This document shows positions 8,901 through 15,336 of a stretch of DNA of 64,000 nucleotides, one piece after another. The translations under genes were made by a program, and so were the position numbers. The notes beneath the pieces were generated by a model, which was not told where the DNA came from, searched no databases, and worked only from the letters and a program-made list of their open reading frames with translations. Location of the stretch: NCBI RefSeq assembly GCF_017353185.1, contig NZ_JAFMYV010000016.1:62001-126000 (forward strand), read 5' to 3'. Position 1 is the stretch's first letter, and each line of letters starts with the position of its first letter. This DNA is from Fibrella rubiginis (lineage in GTDB: Bacteria > Bacteroidota > Bacteroidia > Cytophagales > Spirosomataceae).

Positions 8901-9357
8901 GCAGTACGGCGACGTAAGCATCATTCCTACACCCGCCTTTTTCTATGGCCTGAAGCCCAACGAAGAGATTCTGGTGCCCATTGCCGAGGGCAAAAATATC
9001 CTTGTCCGCCTCCTGTTCATGGCCGAAGCCGATGAGTACGGCATGCGCACCATCACGTTTGAACTGAACGGCCAGGGCCGGCAGGTACGGGTACGTGACA
9101 AGGCACTAAAAGTGGAGAAAGCCCGCAACCAGAAAGTAGGAAAACCCGGCGACGTGGGGGCACCGTTGCAGGGTCGCCTCACACGGATTATGGTTAAGCC
9201 CGGCGACGTAGTAAAGAAAAATCAGCCCTTGTTTGTCATCGAGGCCATGAAGATGGAAAGCATTGTGGCCGCCCAGCAGCCCGGCACTGTCAAGCAGGTA
9301 CTTTTGCCCGAAAACACCACCGTTGAGCAAGACGACTGGGTGATTGAACTTGGATAA
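5923..9357 (+). CDS. pyc: Pyruvate carboxylase
   Basis: This is a full-length single-chain biotin enzyme (1144 residues) that carboxylates pyruvate to oxaloacetate, an anaplerotic step in the cytoplasm. The biotin carboxylase domain fills about residues 1-460, starting IQRLLVANRGEIAIRIMRA, with the ATP-grasp glycine loop AAAGGGGRGMR. The carboxyltransferase TIM barrel begins near residue 535 (TDTTFRDGHQSLLATRVRT). A biotin carrier domain closes the protein with EAMKMES, where Lys at about residue 1110 is biotinylated. I chose the ATG at 5923. The open frame extends 14 codons further to a TTG, but residues upstream of MKDYIRPIQ lack family character. The gene stands alone, with no acetyl-CoA carboxylase or biotin ligase gene next to it. 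Confidence 0.97.
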   Translation: MKDYIRPIQRLLVANRGEIAIRIMRAATELGITTVAVYTYEDRYSLHRYKADEAYQIGRDDEPLKPYLDIEGLILLAKSKKIDAIHPGYGFLSENVTLARRCREENIIFVGPTPEAMEALGDKVRAKNLATTAGVPLIPDSREENMSPEFAAQEAARIGFPVMVKAAAGGGGRGMRVVREAEAFEKAFTEAKNEAKNAFGDDTIFLEKFVENPKHIEVQLLGDTHGNLIHLYERDCSVQRRFQKVVEVAPSFGLRQETREQLYAYALKIGKAAGYSNAGTVEFLVDKEEKIYFIEVNPRIQVEHTITEEVTGIDLVRTQILIAMGYKLSDNGIYINHQDEVPLNGYAIQCRITTEDPANGFKPDFGTIIAYRNAAGFGIRLDEGSSYPGVKISPYFDSMIVKVSARGRTLRGATQRLQRALVEFRIRGVKTNIPFLMNVIDHPVFKRGEARVSFIESHPELFKLRKPQDRSTKVLRYLGEVIVNGNPEVKKTDNSKVFRTPVVPVFDPYAPYPYGNRNRLSDLGREGFAAWVKEQKQVLYTDTTFRDGHQSLLATRVRTQDLQRVAEGFAKAHPELFSMEVWGGATFDVSMRFLYESPWKRLEALREAMPNMLLQMLFRGSNAVGYSAYPDNLIEKFVEKSAETGIDVFRIFDSLNWVEAMKVSIRAVRERTSAIAEAAICYTGIDEKYTLQYYLDMARQLEDEGSHLLCIKDMAGLLKPLDASLLVDELKMALSIPVHLHTHDTAGIQAATYLKAIDAGVDIVDCALGALSGLTSQPNFNSVVAMMQGHERECPVDLPSLNAYSNYWEDVREYYYPFESGMKAGSAEVYENEIPGGQYSNLKPQAIATGLGDRFELLKKNYSVANQLFGNIVKVTPSSKVVGDMAIFMTANNLTADDVLERGEELSFPESVKELMKGILGQPYGGFPENIQKAVLKGEEPITGRPNEHLAPIDFDADFAQFQTAFPLNDGFLDYLSYKMYPKVYEEYHKAVEQYGDVSIIPTPAFFYGLKPNEEILVPIAEGKNILVRLLFMAEADEYGMRTITFELNGQGRQVRVRDKALKVEKARNQKVGKPGDVGAPLQGRLTRIMVKPGDVVKKNQPLFVIEAMKMESIVAAQQPGTVKQVLLPENTTVEQDDWVIELG

Positions 9358-9383
9358 GTTATGAGAGCATTTCCCTTGTTCAA

Positions 9384-9778
9384 CTAAACGGTCATACACA
9401 CGAAAAGCGCGAACGGCATAATCAGATAGTAAGGCAATTGCATGCTGTTTTGGCGGCGGGCAAGTTGCCAGATCATAATAGCATTGCCAAGTAAGCGCAG
9501 GGCAGGCAAATCGAGCAGGACGCCTGCGGCTTTAATTACGCCCCCTGCCAGCATGCTTACGCCGAGGTGCCCAAGGTAGTCAAGGATGTTGGCGGTGAGG
9601 CGGTTGCCCGAATGGCGGCTAATGTAGGCAAGTACCAGCCCCAACTGACCGGTCAGCGCAATCATTGCCAGTGCACTGAAATGACCAACGGCCCCAGGTC
9701 ACCAACAGCAAGCGCACCATAGAACAACGTCAGAAACATGATGCGGTAGCCTATGTACAGATCGGGGTTGAGGTCCAT
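9384..9778 (-). pseudogene. Small polytopic membrane protein with an apparent single-base frameshift
   Basis: On the minus strand an ATG at 9778 opens a frame (MDLNPDLYIGYRIMFL...) that runs into a stop after 38 codons. A second frame, from about 9690 down to 9384, continues with strongly hydrophobic sequence (IALTGQLGLVLAYISRHSGN...). Adding one G to the run of four G at 9692-9695 joins the two into one 131-residue protein with about four membrane segments and no internal stop. So this is either a recently broken gene, a sequencing error, or two tiny overlapping reading frames (ATGA overlap at 9665). I recognise no family. It is convergent with pyc and divergent from the Nudix gene. Confidence 0.5.
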
Positions 9779-9895
9779 CACATGCCAGTTTCAAACAGGG
9801 CTGTATCGCGCACAAACCGCACAAATAAGTCACAGTCAGTCTACCTATTTCGAGGAAATGCGGGTCAACAGCCGTAGCGGTTCCGTAGTAATTCT

Positions 9896-9903
9896 TACAT
9901 TTG
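9896..9903 (+). promoter_or_regulatory. Candidate -7 box of the Nudix gene
   Basis: The sequence is TACATTTG, fitting TAnnTTTG exactly, and ends only four bases before the ATG at 9908. Transcription from it would start at or within a few bases of the ATG, giving a leaderless or nearly leaderless message. No clear -33 box is visible. Confidence 0.45.
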
Positions 9904-9907
9904 ACCA

Positions 9908-10534
9908 ATGCTACCTAAGCCGTTTCCCGATCTGATCAACCACCTGAGGCATCGTTTACAGCAACCTCTACCGGGCGAGGCAGCACACCAATTGATGGCC
10001 TCGTCGGCCCGGACCAAACTCGGTATTCGCCCTAATGAACGTACCCGGCGCAGTGCCGTACTGATCCTGTTCTATCCTTATCAGGATTCGATCTTTCTGC
10101 CGCTGATCCTGCGGCCCCAATACGACGGTGTACATGCCGGGCAAATGGCGTTTCCGGGTGGGCGGATGGAACGCACCGACCGCGACCTCACGCAAACAGC
10201 CCTCCGCGAGGCGCAGGAGGAAATCGGCATCCGGGTGCAGGACGTCACGGTGCTGGGGCAACTCTCAGAGCTGTTTATTCCGCCCAGCAATTTCTACGTG
10301 CAGCCCGTAGTGGGCATGCTCACAGGCCGCCCCGACTTTTATCCCGACCCCCGCGAAGTAGACGCCGTTGTGGAAGTAAACCTCAATACCCTTCTCGACG
10401 AAACCATCGTGGGCGATAGCCAGATTGAGGTGCGCGGCATTACGGTCGACGCCCCCTATTATGCCATCGAAGGTCATCGCGTGTGGGGTGCCACCGCCAT
10501 GATGATCGCCGAGTTGCTGGCTGTAATAAAGTGA
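9908..10534 (+). CDS. Nudix hydrolase, CoA pyrophosphatase-like
   Basis: The 208-residue protein carries a complete Nudix box, beginning GGRMERTDRDLTQTA and ending LREAQEEIGI (about residues 80-103), which binds the metal for diphosphate hydrolysis. The motif LILRPQYDGVHAGQMAFPGG just before it resembles the NuCoA motif of CoA pyrophosphatases (NudL/YeaB). Cleavage of CoA or acyl-CoA into phosphopantetheine and 3',5'-ADP is therefore the likely reaction; this assignment rests on family resemblance. The protein is cytoplasmic, with no signal or membrane segment. It is convergent with the nitrilase-family gene, with an imperfect hairpin over the shared 3' ends. Confidence 0.88.
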   Translation: MLPKPFPDLINHLRHRLQQPLPGEAAHQLMASSARTKLGIRPNERTRRSAVLILFYPYQDSIFLPLILRPQYDGVHAGQMAFPGGRMERTDRDLTQTALREAQEEIGIRVQDVTVLGQLSELFIPPSNFYVQPVVGMLTGRPDFYPDPREVDAVVEVNLNTLLDETIVGDSQIEVRGITVDAPYYAIEGHRVWGATAMMIAELLAVIK

Positions 10535-10594
10535 ATAGGCTGAAACGCTTCACGTATGTGCTTTACTAGGCGCGAAGCGTTCCTGCCTGTTCAC
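10531..10594. terminator. Imperfect hairpin between convergent genes
   Basis: Arms 10531-10551 and 10574-10594 pair over 21 positions with three mismatches. The left arm overlaps the Nudix stop codon and the right arm ends four bases before the end of the nitrilase-family gene. It probably ends transcription from both sides, although there is no clear T run. Confidence 0.5.
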
Positions 10595-10597
10595 GCA

Positions 10598-11605
10598 TTA
10601 TTTCTCAAACAGCCGCCTGATCACGTCCTGCTGGTTTTTGGCGAAGATGGCGCGATCGGGTGATTCAGCGAGGAGGGTGTTGGGTGGGTAGTAGCTGTGC
10701 TGGGCGTAGCTGTCGGCGTATAGCTCAAACCGTTGGCGCGAAAGCAGGTTGGTCACGCCGGGTCGCTGCCGAAACTGGCGCAGTGCAGCCAGGTCAATGT
10801 CGGCGTTGGCTACCATGCTTTCGCCATAACCTGCCTCGGCGAGTACCAGACCGCGGTAATCAACAATCTTCGAGCCAGCGTCTACCGACCCCATGGGGAG
10901 GGCCATGCCGGTTATCCCTGCCGAGTTGGCCGACACCACATAGCCCATGTTTTCAATGGCCCGCGCCAGCTTACCCACATTTTTCTGGGTCTGCATGGGT
11001 GAGCCAATTTCGGACGTTGAGTGCAGAAAAATTTCGGCACCACGCATAGCCAGGCAACGGGCCACTTCGGGGTATAGGATCTCTTCAGATGCGATGCAGG
11101 CCAGATTACCGATGTTTGTTTTCACCACCGGAAAAATTGACTCGTAGCCGTAGGCTTCCAGGTAATACGCCCAAACGTCGTGGGGAGTGGGCGTGTTGAG
11201 CGCGTTTAGCCGACGGTAGCGCAGGATTACATCGCCACCAGGGCCAATGATAAAACTGGTCTGGAAATAGAGTTCCGTCAGGTGTGGGTCCAGTTCGTAG
11301 GCGTTGCCGGAAAAGTAAATTTTGTGCTTCTGGGCCAGCGCACCTAGGGCCTCATAAATACGACCGTCGATTTCGATAGCGGCTTTCTCGCGCCATTCTA
11401 CCAGGCTTTCACTCACCGGAAAACCCGTCAGAAAGTATTCGGGCACCACCACCAGCAGGGTGTCACGGCCGGTATGAGCAATAGAGGCTTCAATCTGTTT
11501 GTCGATCCGGTCAATAGACGCCAGCATTATGGCTTCGGCCTCATCGCGGTTGGTAGCAGCATTAACGGTTTGGCAGGTTAATTGAAGGGCAAGAGCTTTA
11601 TACAT
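10598..11605 (-). CDS. Carbon-nitrogen hydrolase (nitrilase superfamily)
   Basis: The 335-residue protein has the nitrilase alpha-beta-beta-alpha layout. The catalytic Glu lies in VVVPEYFLTGFP (about residue 52). The catalytic Cys lies in NLACIASEEILYPE (about residue 170), followed by ARCLAMRGAEIFLHSTSE. The position that normally holds the catalytic Lys (YRKL-type motif) reads RYRRLNAL, so Arg seems to replace Lys; an alignment is needed to be sure. Substrate is unknown; an aliphatic amide or N-carbamoyl compound is possible. It is cytoplasmic. It is divergent from kynureninase with 71 bases between starts, which could mean common control but is not proof of a common pathway. Confidence 0.85.
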   Translation of the reverse strand: MYKALALQLTCQTVNAATNRDEAEAIMLASIDRIDKQIEASIAHTGRDTLLVVVPEYFLTGFPVSESLVEWREKAAIEIDGRIYEALGALAQKHKIYFSGNAYELDPHLTELYFQTSFIIGPGGDVILRYRRLNALNTPTPHDVWAYYLEAYGYESIFPVVKTNIGNLACIASEEILYPEVARCLAMRGAEIFLHSTSEIGSPMQTQKNVGKLARAIENMGYVVSANSAGITGMALPMGSVDAGSKIVDYRGLVLAEAGYGESMVANADIDLAALRQFRQRPGVTNLLSRQRFELYADSYAQHSYYPPNTLLAESPDRAIFAKNQQDVIRRLFEK

Positions 11606-11664
11606 GTGTGTTACGGGGGGATTATACGCCGCCCAAATTACACAGTTGGGGTTGAATTCTGCGC

Positions 11665-11672
11665 TAACTTTC
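11665..11672 (+). promoter_or_regulatory. Candidate -7 box of kynU, abutting the start codon
   Basis: The sequence TAACTTTC differs from TAnnTTTG only at the last base and ends four bases before the kynU ATG. As with the Nudix gene, a message from this box would be nearly leaderless. Confidence 0.3.
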
Positions 11673-11676
11673 GCCC

Positions 11677-12954
11677 ATGAACTTCATCAACGAACTCGAC
11701 TTCGCCCGTCAACTCGATCAGAATGACCCCCTACGCGCCTACCAGGACCGTTTTCACATACCGCAGCGCAATGGGCAGCGCCTGCGTTACTTCTGCGGAA
11801 ATTCATTGGGCCTTCAGCCAAAATCAGTTCGGGCAGCAGTAGACCATGAACTGGCCGTTTGGCAAAATCTGGCAGTAGAAGGCTGGTTTGAGCAGGATGA
11901 AGTGGTACGCAACCAGCCCTGGCTCACGATTCATGAACGCAGTAAACCCGCCCTGGCCCATATTGTGGGCGCACTGGAAACGGAAGTCTGCGCCATGAAC
12001 AACCTGACAATCAACATGCATCTGCTGTTGACCTCGTTCTACCGCCCGGCGGGCCAACGCACTAAAATTCTGACCATCGGCGGCGATTTTCCGTCAGATA
12101 TGTATGCTTTTGAAACACACCTCCGCGCCCGTGGCTTAAACCCCGATGAGGTATTAATTGAAGTGTTTCCTCAACCCGGTCACGATACCTGGCAACCCGC
12201 TGATCTGCTGACCGCCATTGACCAGTATGCCGACACACTGGCGCTGGTGCTCTTTAGCGGCGTGCACTATTATACAGGGCAGGTTTTCGACATGGCTGCC
12301 ATTGCCCGGGCCGCCCACAACGCCGGCGCACTGGTGGGGTTCGACCTGGCACATGGGGTAGGCAACGTGCTCCTGCAACTGCACCAGTGGCAGGTTGATT
12401 TTGCCTATTGGTGTTCCTATAAATACCTCAATGCCGGACCGGGGGGCGTGTCGGGCATTTTTGTCCATGAGCGTCATCACGCCGACTCGGCTACGTTACC
12501 CCGTTTGGCTGGGTGGTGGGGGTATGACCAGCCGCAACGGTTTGCCATGACGAAGGGGTTTATGCCGATGCCCGGCGCCGATGGTTGGCAGGTAAGTACG
12601 CCCACCGTACTGGCCATGGCCACCCATGATGCCGCCGTGCAGATCACTGCCGAGGCCGGCATGAACAACCTGCGGCAAAAAAGCGAACGCCTGACTGGGT
12701 ACCTCTATTACCTGCTAAACGACCTTGTGCATATCATCACGCCCAGCGACCCGGCACAACGCGGCTGTCAGTTGTCATTGCTGTTACCTGAACAGGGCAG
12801 ACAGGTGTTTGACCAGCTTACTGCGGCAGGTATCATCGGCGATTGGCGCGAACCGGATTGTATCAGGTTAGCGCCCGCACCCCTCTATACGTCGTTTGAG
12901 GACGTATGGCAATTGGGCCATACACTACGCGACATCCTTGCCCGAAGGCGGTGA
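11677..12954 (+). CDS. kynU: Kynureninase
   Basis: This PLP-dependent enzyme of aminotransferase fold type I (425 residues, normal length) cleaves kynurenine or 3-hydroxykynurenine to (3-hydroxy)anthranilate and alanine in tryptophan breakdown or NAD synthesis. Diagnostic stretches are YFCGNSLGLQPK near residue 38, the PLP-binding Asp in GALVGFDLAHGVGN (about 225) and WCSYKYLNAGPGG with the Schiff-base Lys at about residue 249. RLAGWWGYDQP and the C-terminal cap also fit. Other kynurenine-pathway genes (tryptophan dioxygenase, kynurenine monooxygenase) are not in the window. Its 3' end overlaps the convergent TetR gene by 30 bases. Confidence 0.96.
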   Translation: MNFINELDFARQLDQNDPLRAYQDRFHIPQRNGQRLRYFCGNSLGLQPKSVRAAVDHELAVWQNLAVEGWFEQDEVVRNQPWLTIHERSKPALAHIVGALETEVCAMNNLTINMHLLLTSFYRPAGQRTKILTIGGDFPSDMYAFETHLRARGLNPDEVLIEVFPQPGHDTWQPADLLTAIDQYADTLALVLFSGVHYYTGQVFDMAAIARAAHNAGALVGFDLAHGVGNVLLQLHQWQVDFAYWCSYKYLNAGPGGVSGIFVHERHHADSATLPRLAGWWGYDQPQRFAMTKGFMPMPGADGWQVSTPTVLAMATHDAAVQITAEAGMNNLRQKSERLTGYLYYLLNDLVHIITPSDPAQRGCQLSLLLPEQGRQVFDQLTAAGIIGDWREPDCIRLAPAPLYTSFEDVWQLGHTLRDILARRR

Positions 12955-13593
12955 AGATGGCAACATTACATTGCCTCCAATGCGGCTTTTGTTCAATTCA
13001 GCCAGCGCATAATAAATTCGTTGTAGTGTTTTCTCAATCTCGATCCAGCCTTCGTCAGTGCCTAAATCGATGCCGAAGACGGTACGTTTGTCTTGCGCCA
13101 TAAACGTGAGTAACGTCATACCGCTCAGAATAATCGCAGAAAAAGGCCTGCCATAGTCGGTCTGAATCAGGCTGCTCAGTTCATCAATCGTATTGCGAAG
13201 CTGCGATTCTTTTTCATCAGCATAGGGATTAGCTACGCCCGGTTGATAAGCCATAAGATCGTTTTTCAGAAAGCTCTGCGCCTGCGGATTCTCGCGCAGG
13301 AGTCTGAACTCTGTGATAACGTAATCGCAGCAGGCCTGGAAAAACTCGTCGATGGGCGCCCCTCGAAGCCGATCAACGTCGATGGGTGGCGTATCAACAA
13401 CGGGTTTATACTTGTTATAATAGGCGTTGATCAGTCCGTCGATACCGCCGAAATAACGGTATATCAGTATCTTATTTACCTTGGCGTGTTGAGCTACTTT
13501 ATTTATTTTGATCTGGTCGAGGCCCTCTTCGGTTAGTAGTTCATGAATGGCGTCAATTAGTCTGTTTTCGGTTTGTATACGGTCTCGAGTCAT
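12925..13593 (-). CDS. TetR/AcrR-family transcriptional regulator
   Basis: An N-terminal helix-turn-helix (about residues 10-55, with INKVAQHAKVNKILIYRYFG as turn and recognition helix) is followed by a ligand/dimer domain rich in helices. The ATG at 13593 gives the usual short lead-in before helix 1. An upstream in-frame ATG at 13641 would add 16 residues. A 15-base palindrome at 13644-13658 lies just upstream and is a good candidate for an autoregulatory operator. The regulated partner is unclear: QueG lies upstream in the same direction and kynU is convergent. The surrounding DNA is more A+T-rich than the flanks. Confidence 0.88.
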   Translation of the reverse strand: MTRDRIQTENRLIDAIHELLTEEGLDQIKINKVAQHAKVNKILIYRYFGGIDGLINAYYNKYKPVVDTPPIDVDRLRGAPIDEFFQACCDYVITEFRLLRENPQAQSFLKNDLMAYQPGVANPYADEKESQLRNTIDELSSLIQTDYGRPFSAIILSGMTLLTFMAQDKRTVFGIDLGTDEGWIEIEKTLQRIYYALAELNKSRIGGNVMLPSSPPSGKDVA

Positions 13594-13643
13594 CCGATTA
13601 GAAAGGTGTGGCTTGTTTGATGAATGCTGAATTGAAAACAAAC

Positions 13644-13658
13644 AGCGTTAATAACGCT
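13644..13658. promoter_or_regulatory. Palindrome, candidate operator of the TetR-family regulator
   Basis: AGCGTTA-a-TAACGCT is a perfect 7+1+7 palindrome, with weaker symmetry (flanking aaac/gttt runs) extending to about 32 bases. Size and position, just upstream of the TetR gene, fit the operators of this family. Binding is inference. Confidence 0.5.
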
Positions 13659-13831
13659 TTGTTTTTATGATACTGTTTACTAATTAATGTTAACAAACTA
13701 GATTACAGTATATAAGTTTAATAGTATGTAACTTACTTTTGAGTTAACGTTTTTGCAAAGTAATGACCTATTCGCCAATACGTTCAAGTAGGCATTAGCG
13801 ATAAAGCTATAATAATTTTGCTAAAGTTTAT

Positions 13832-14779
13832 TTATTTTTTTATAAAACGGACGTTTTTCCGAATCCCTTCCAGTTTTGTCCGCTTTATAGCCGAACGGCG
13901 AAACAGGTTCTTGAATAATTCTTCTGTAATCTCTTCCCAGTCTGACTGATTAAAGCTGGCTAATTCGGGTGATAGCGAGAATTCAGGCGTTTGGTGGGGT
14001 TTGGCAAAGCGATTCCAGGGGCATACGTCCTGGCAGATGTCGCAGCCAAAAATCCAGTTCTCAAACTTGCCCTTCACCTCCTGTGGTATAGCTTCCTTCA
14101 GTTCAATCGTGAAGTAAGAAATACAACGGCTTCCATCTACCACATAAGGAGCCACAATGGCATCGGTTGGGCAGGCGTCGATGCAGCGGGTACAGGTACC
14201 GCAGTGATCAGTGGTGGGGCCATCAGGCTCAAGGGCCAGGTCGAGGATAAGTTCGCCGATGAAAAAGAAGCTGCCCATCTGTCGATTCAGCAGATTTGTG
14301 TGCTTGCCTACCCACCCCAATCCTGACTTAGCCGCCCACGCTTTGTCCATTACCGGAGCCGAATCAACGAAGGCCCTCCCCCCTACTTCACCAATATCTG
14401 TGTGAATAAACTGAAGCAATGACTTCAGCTTGTCTTTTAAAATGAAGTGGTAATCTGTACCATAGGCATATTTCGCAATTTTGTAGTCATCATCCCCTTC
14501 CGGCAGGCGCATTTCCGGGTCGTGACCGGGGAAATAATTCAGCAATACCGATACTACCGACTTAGCTCCATCAACCAACAGTCGGGGGTCAAGTCGCTTA
14601 TCGAAATGGTTAGCCATGTAGCCCATCTGACCGTGCATATGCTGAGTGAGCCAGTTTTCAAGCCGGGGGGCCTCCTTTTCCAAAAAGTCGGCCCGGGCAA
14701 TACCACAGAAATCGAAACCCAACTCGCGCGCTTTATCCTTAATTTTTTGCGCGTTACTGGCTGTAGTTACACTTGACAT
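13832..14779 (-). CDS. queG: Epoxyqueuosine reductase
   Basis: QueG is the cobalamin- and [4Fe-4S]-dependent enzyme that reduces epoxyqueuosine to queuosine at the wobble base of tRNAs with GUN anticodons. The 315-residue protein has the typical N-terminal part (LGFDFCGIARADFLEKEAPR) and the GWVGKHTNLL segment. Two ferredoxin-like clusters follow: CGTCTRCIDACPTDA (about 190-205) and CDICQDVCPWNRFA (about 245-260). Length and order match the family. The gene is monocistronic as far as can be seen; the 190 bases to the TetR gene are A+T-rich. The ATG at 14779 begins MSSVTTASNAQ, a reasonable start. Confidence 0.95.
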   Translation of the reverse strand: MSSVTTASNAQKIKDKARELGFDFCGIARADFLEKEAPRLENWLTQHMHGQMGYMANHFDKRLDPRLLVDGAKSVVSVLLNYFPGHDPEMRLPEGDDDYKIAKYAYGTDYHFILKDKLKSLLQFIHTDIGEVGGRAFVDSAPVMDKAWAAKSGLGWVGKHTNLLNRQMGSFFFIGELILDLALEPDGPTTDHCGTCTRCIDACPTDAIVAPYVVDGSRCISYFTIELKEAIPQEVKGKFENWIFGCDICQDVCPWNRFAKPHQTPEFSLSPELASFNQSDWEEITEELFKNLFRRSAIKRTKLEGIRKNVRFIKK

Positions 14780-15336
14780 ATCAGCAGAACAGTGCGTGTT
14801 GCTTATGGGTTTCGTTTGGAAAAGGGCAGTAGAAGCCCCATTGAGGGCTAATCACATAGTCGTCGCGACAGTTGGCAGATCAGGCATTTAACAGGTTATT
14901 TACCCAGGTTACGGCATGAGCAACAGCGTCTGTCAGCAAGGTGGTAGTTGTTGAAACAGCTACCCCTAAAAATGGCATCTGGCGTGACTTTTGTGCAGTA
15001 GCGACGGCTTTCCCTGTCAGCAGGATAACCAGAAGGTATGCCGTTGTAACCAATTTCTTACACAGTAATGAAGCCGTAAAAGCGATTTTAGCCAGAAGTA
15101 TGGATAAAAAACCGTTTCTGTACAATTCTGAGCTACTTTTGCCTACGTTCAGACCTACTACTTTTTAGGGTTCAGAACTACACCAGTATTAGGCCTATAA
15201 CCAGCCCTTTATGGCAGCGGAGACTGGTTAAAAGCGACTTAATGAACGGACCGTTGCCTAAATTCTTTACAGGAGCGTTTCTTGATTTAAGTTAGTGAAG
15301 TTGTATTTTGCCAACGAATCAAAAATAACTGTACGT
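14780..15336. other. Intergenic region between divergent genes
   Basis: No gene can be supported here. An 81-codon frame on the minus strand (14880-15125) encodes a moderately hydrophobic peptide but overlaps a similar-sized plus frame and has no visible start signals. Promoters for queG (leftward) and the large envelope protein (rightward) must be here. For the latter, TTG near 15282 with TATTTTG near 15304 is a weak candidate. Confidence 0.4.

Noticed and set aside
10598..12954. Nitrilase-family gene and kynU as one kynurenine-pathway unit
   Set aside because: They are divergent and no other pathway gene is near; the nitrilase-family substrate is unknown, so a shared pathway is only a guess.
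14880..15125. 81-codon minus-strand frame between queG and the envelope protein
   Set aside because: Hydrophobic in part, but it overlaps a plus-strand frame of similar size, with no promoter, ribosome site or family resemblance.
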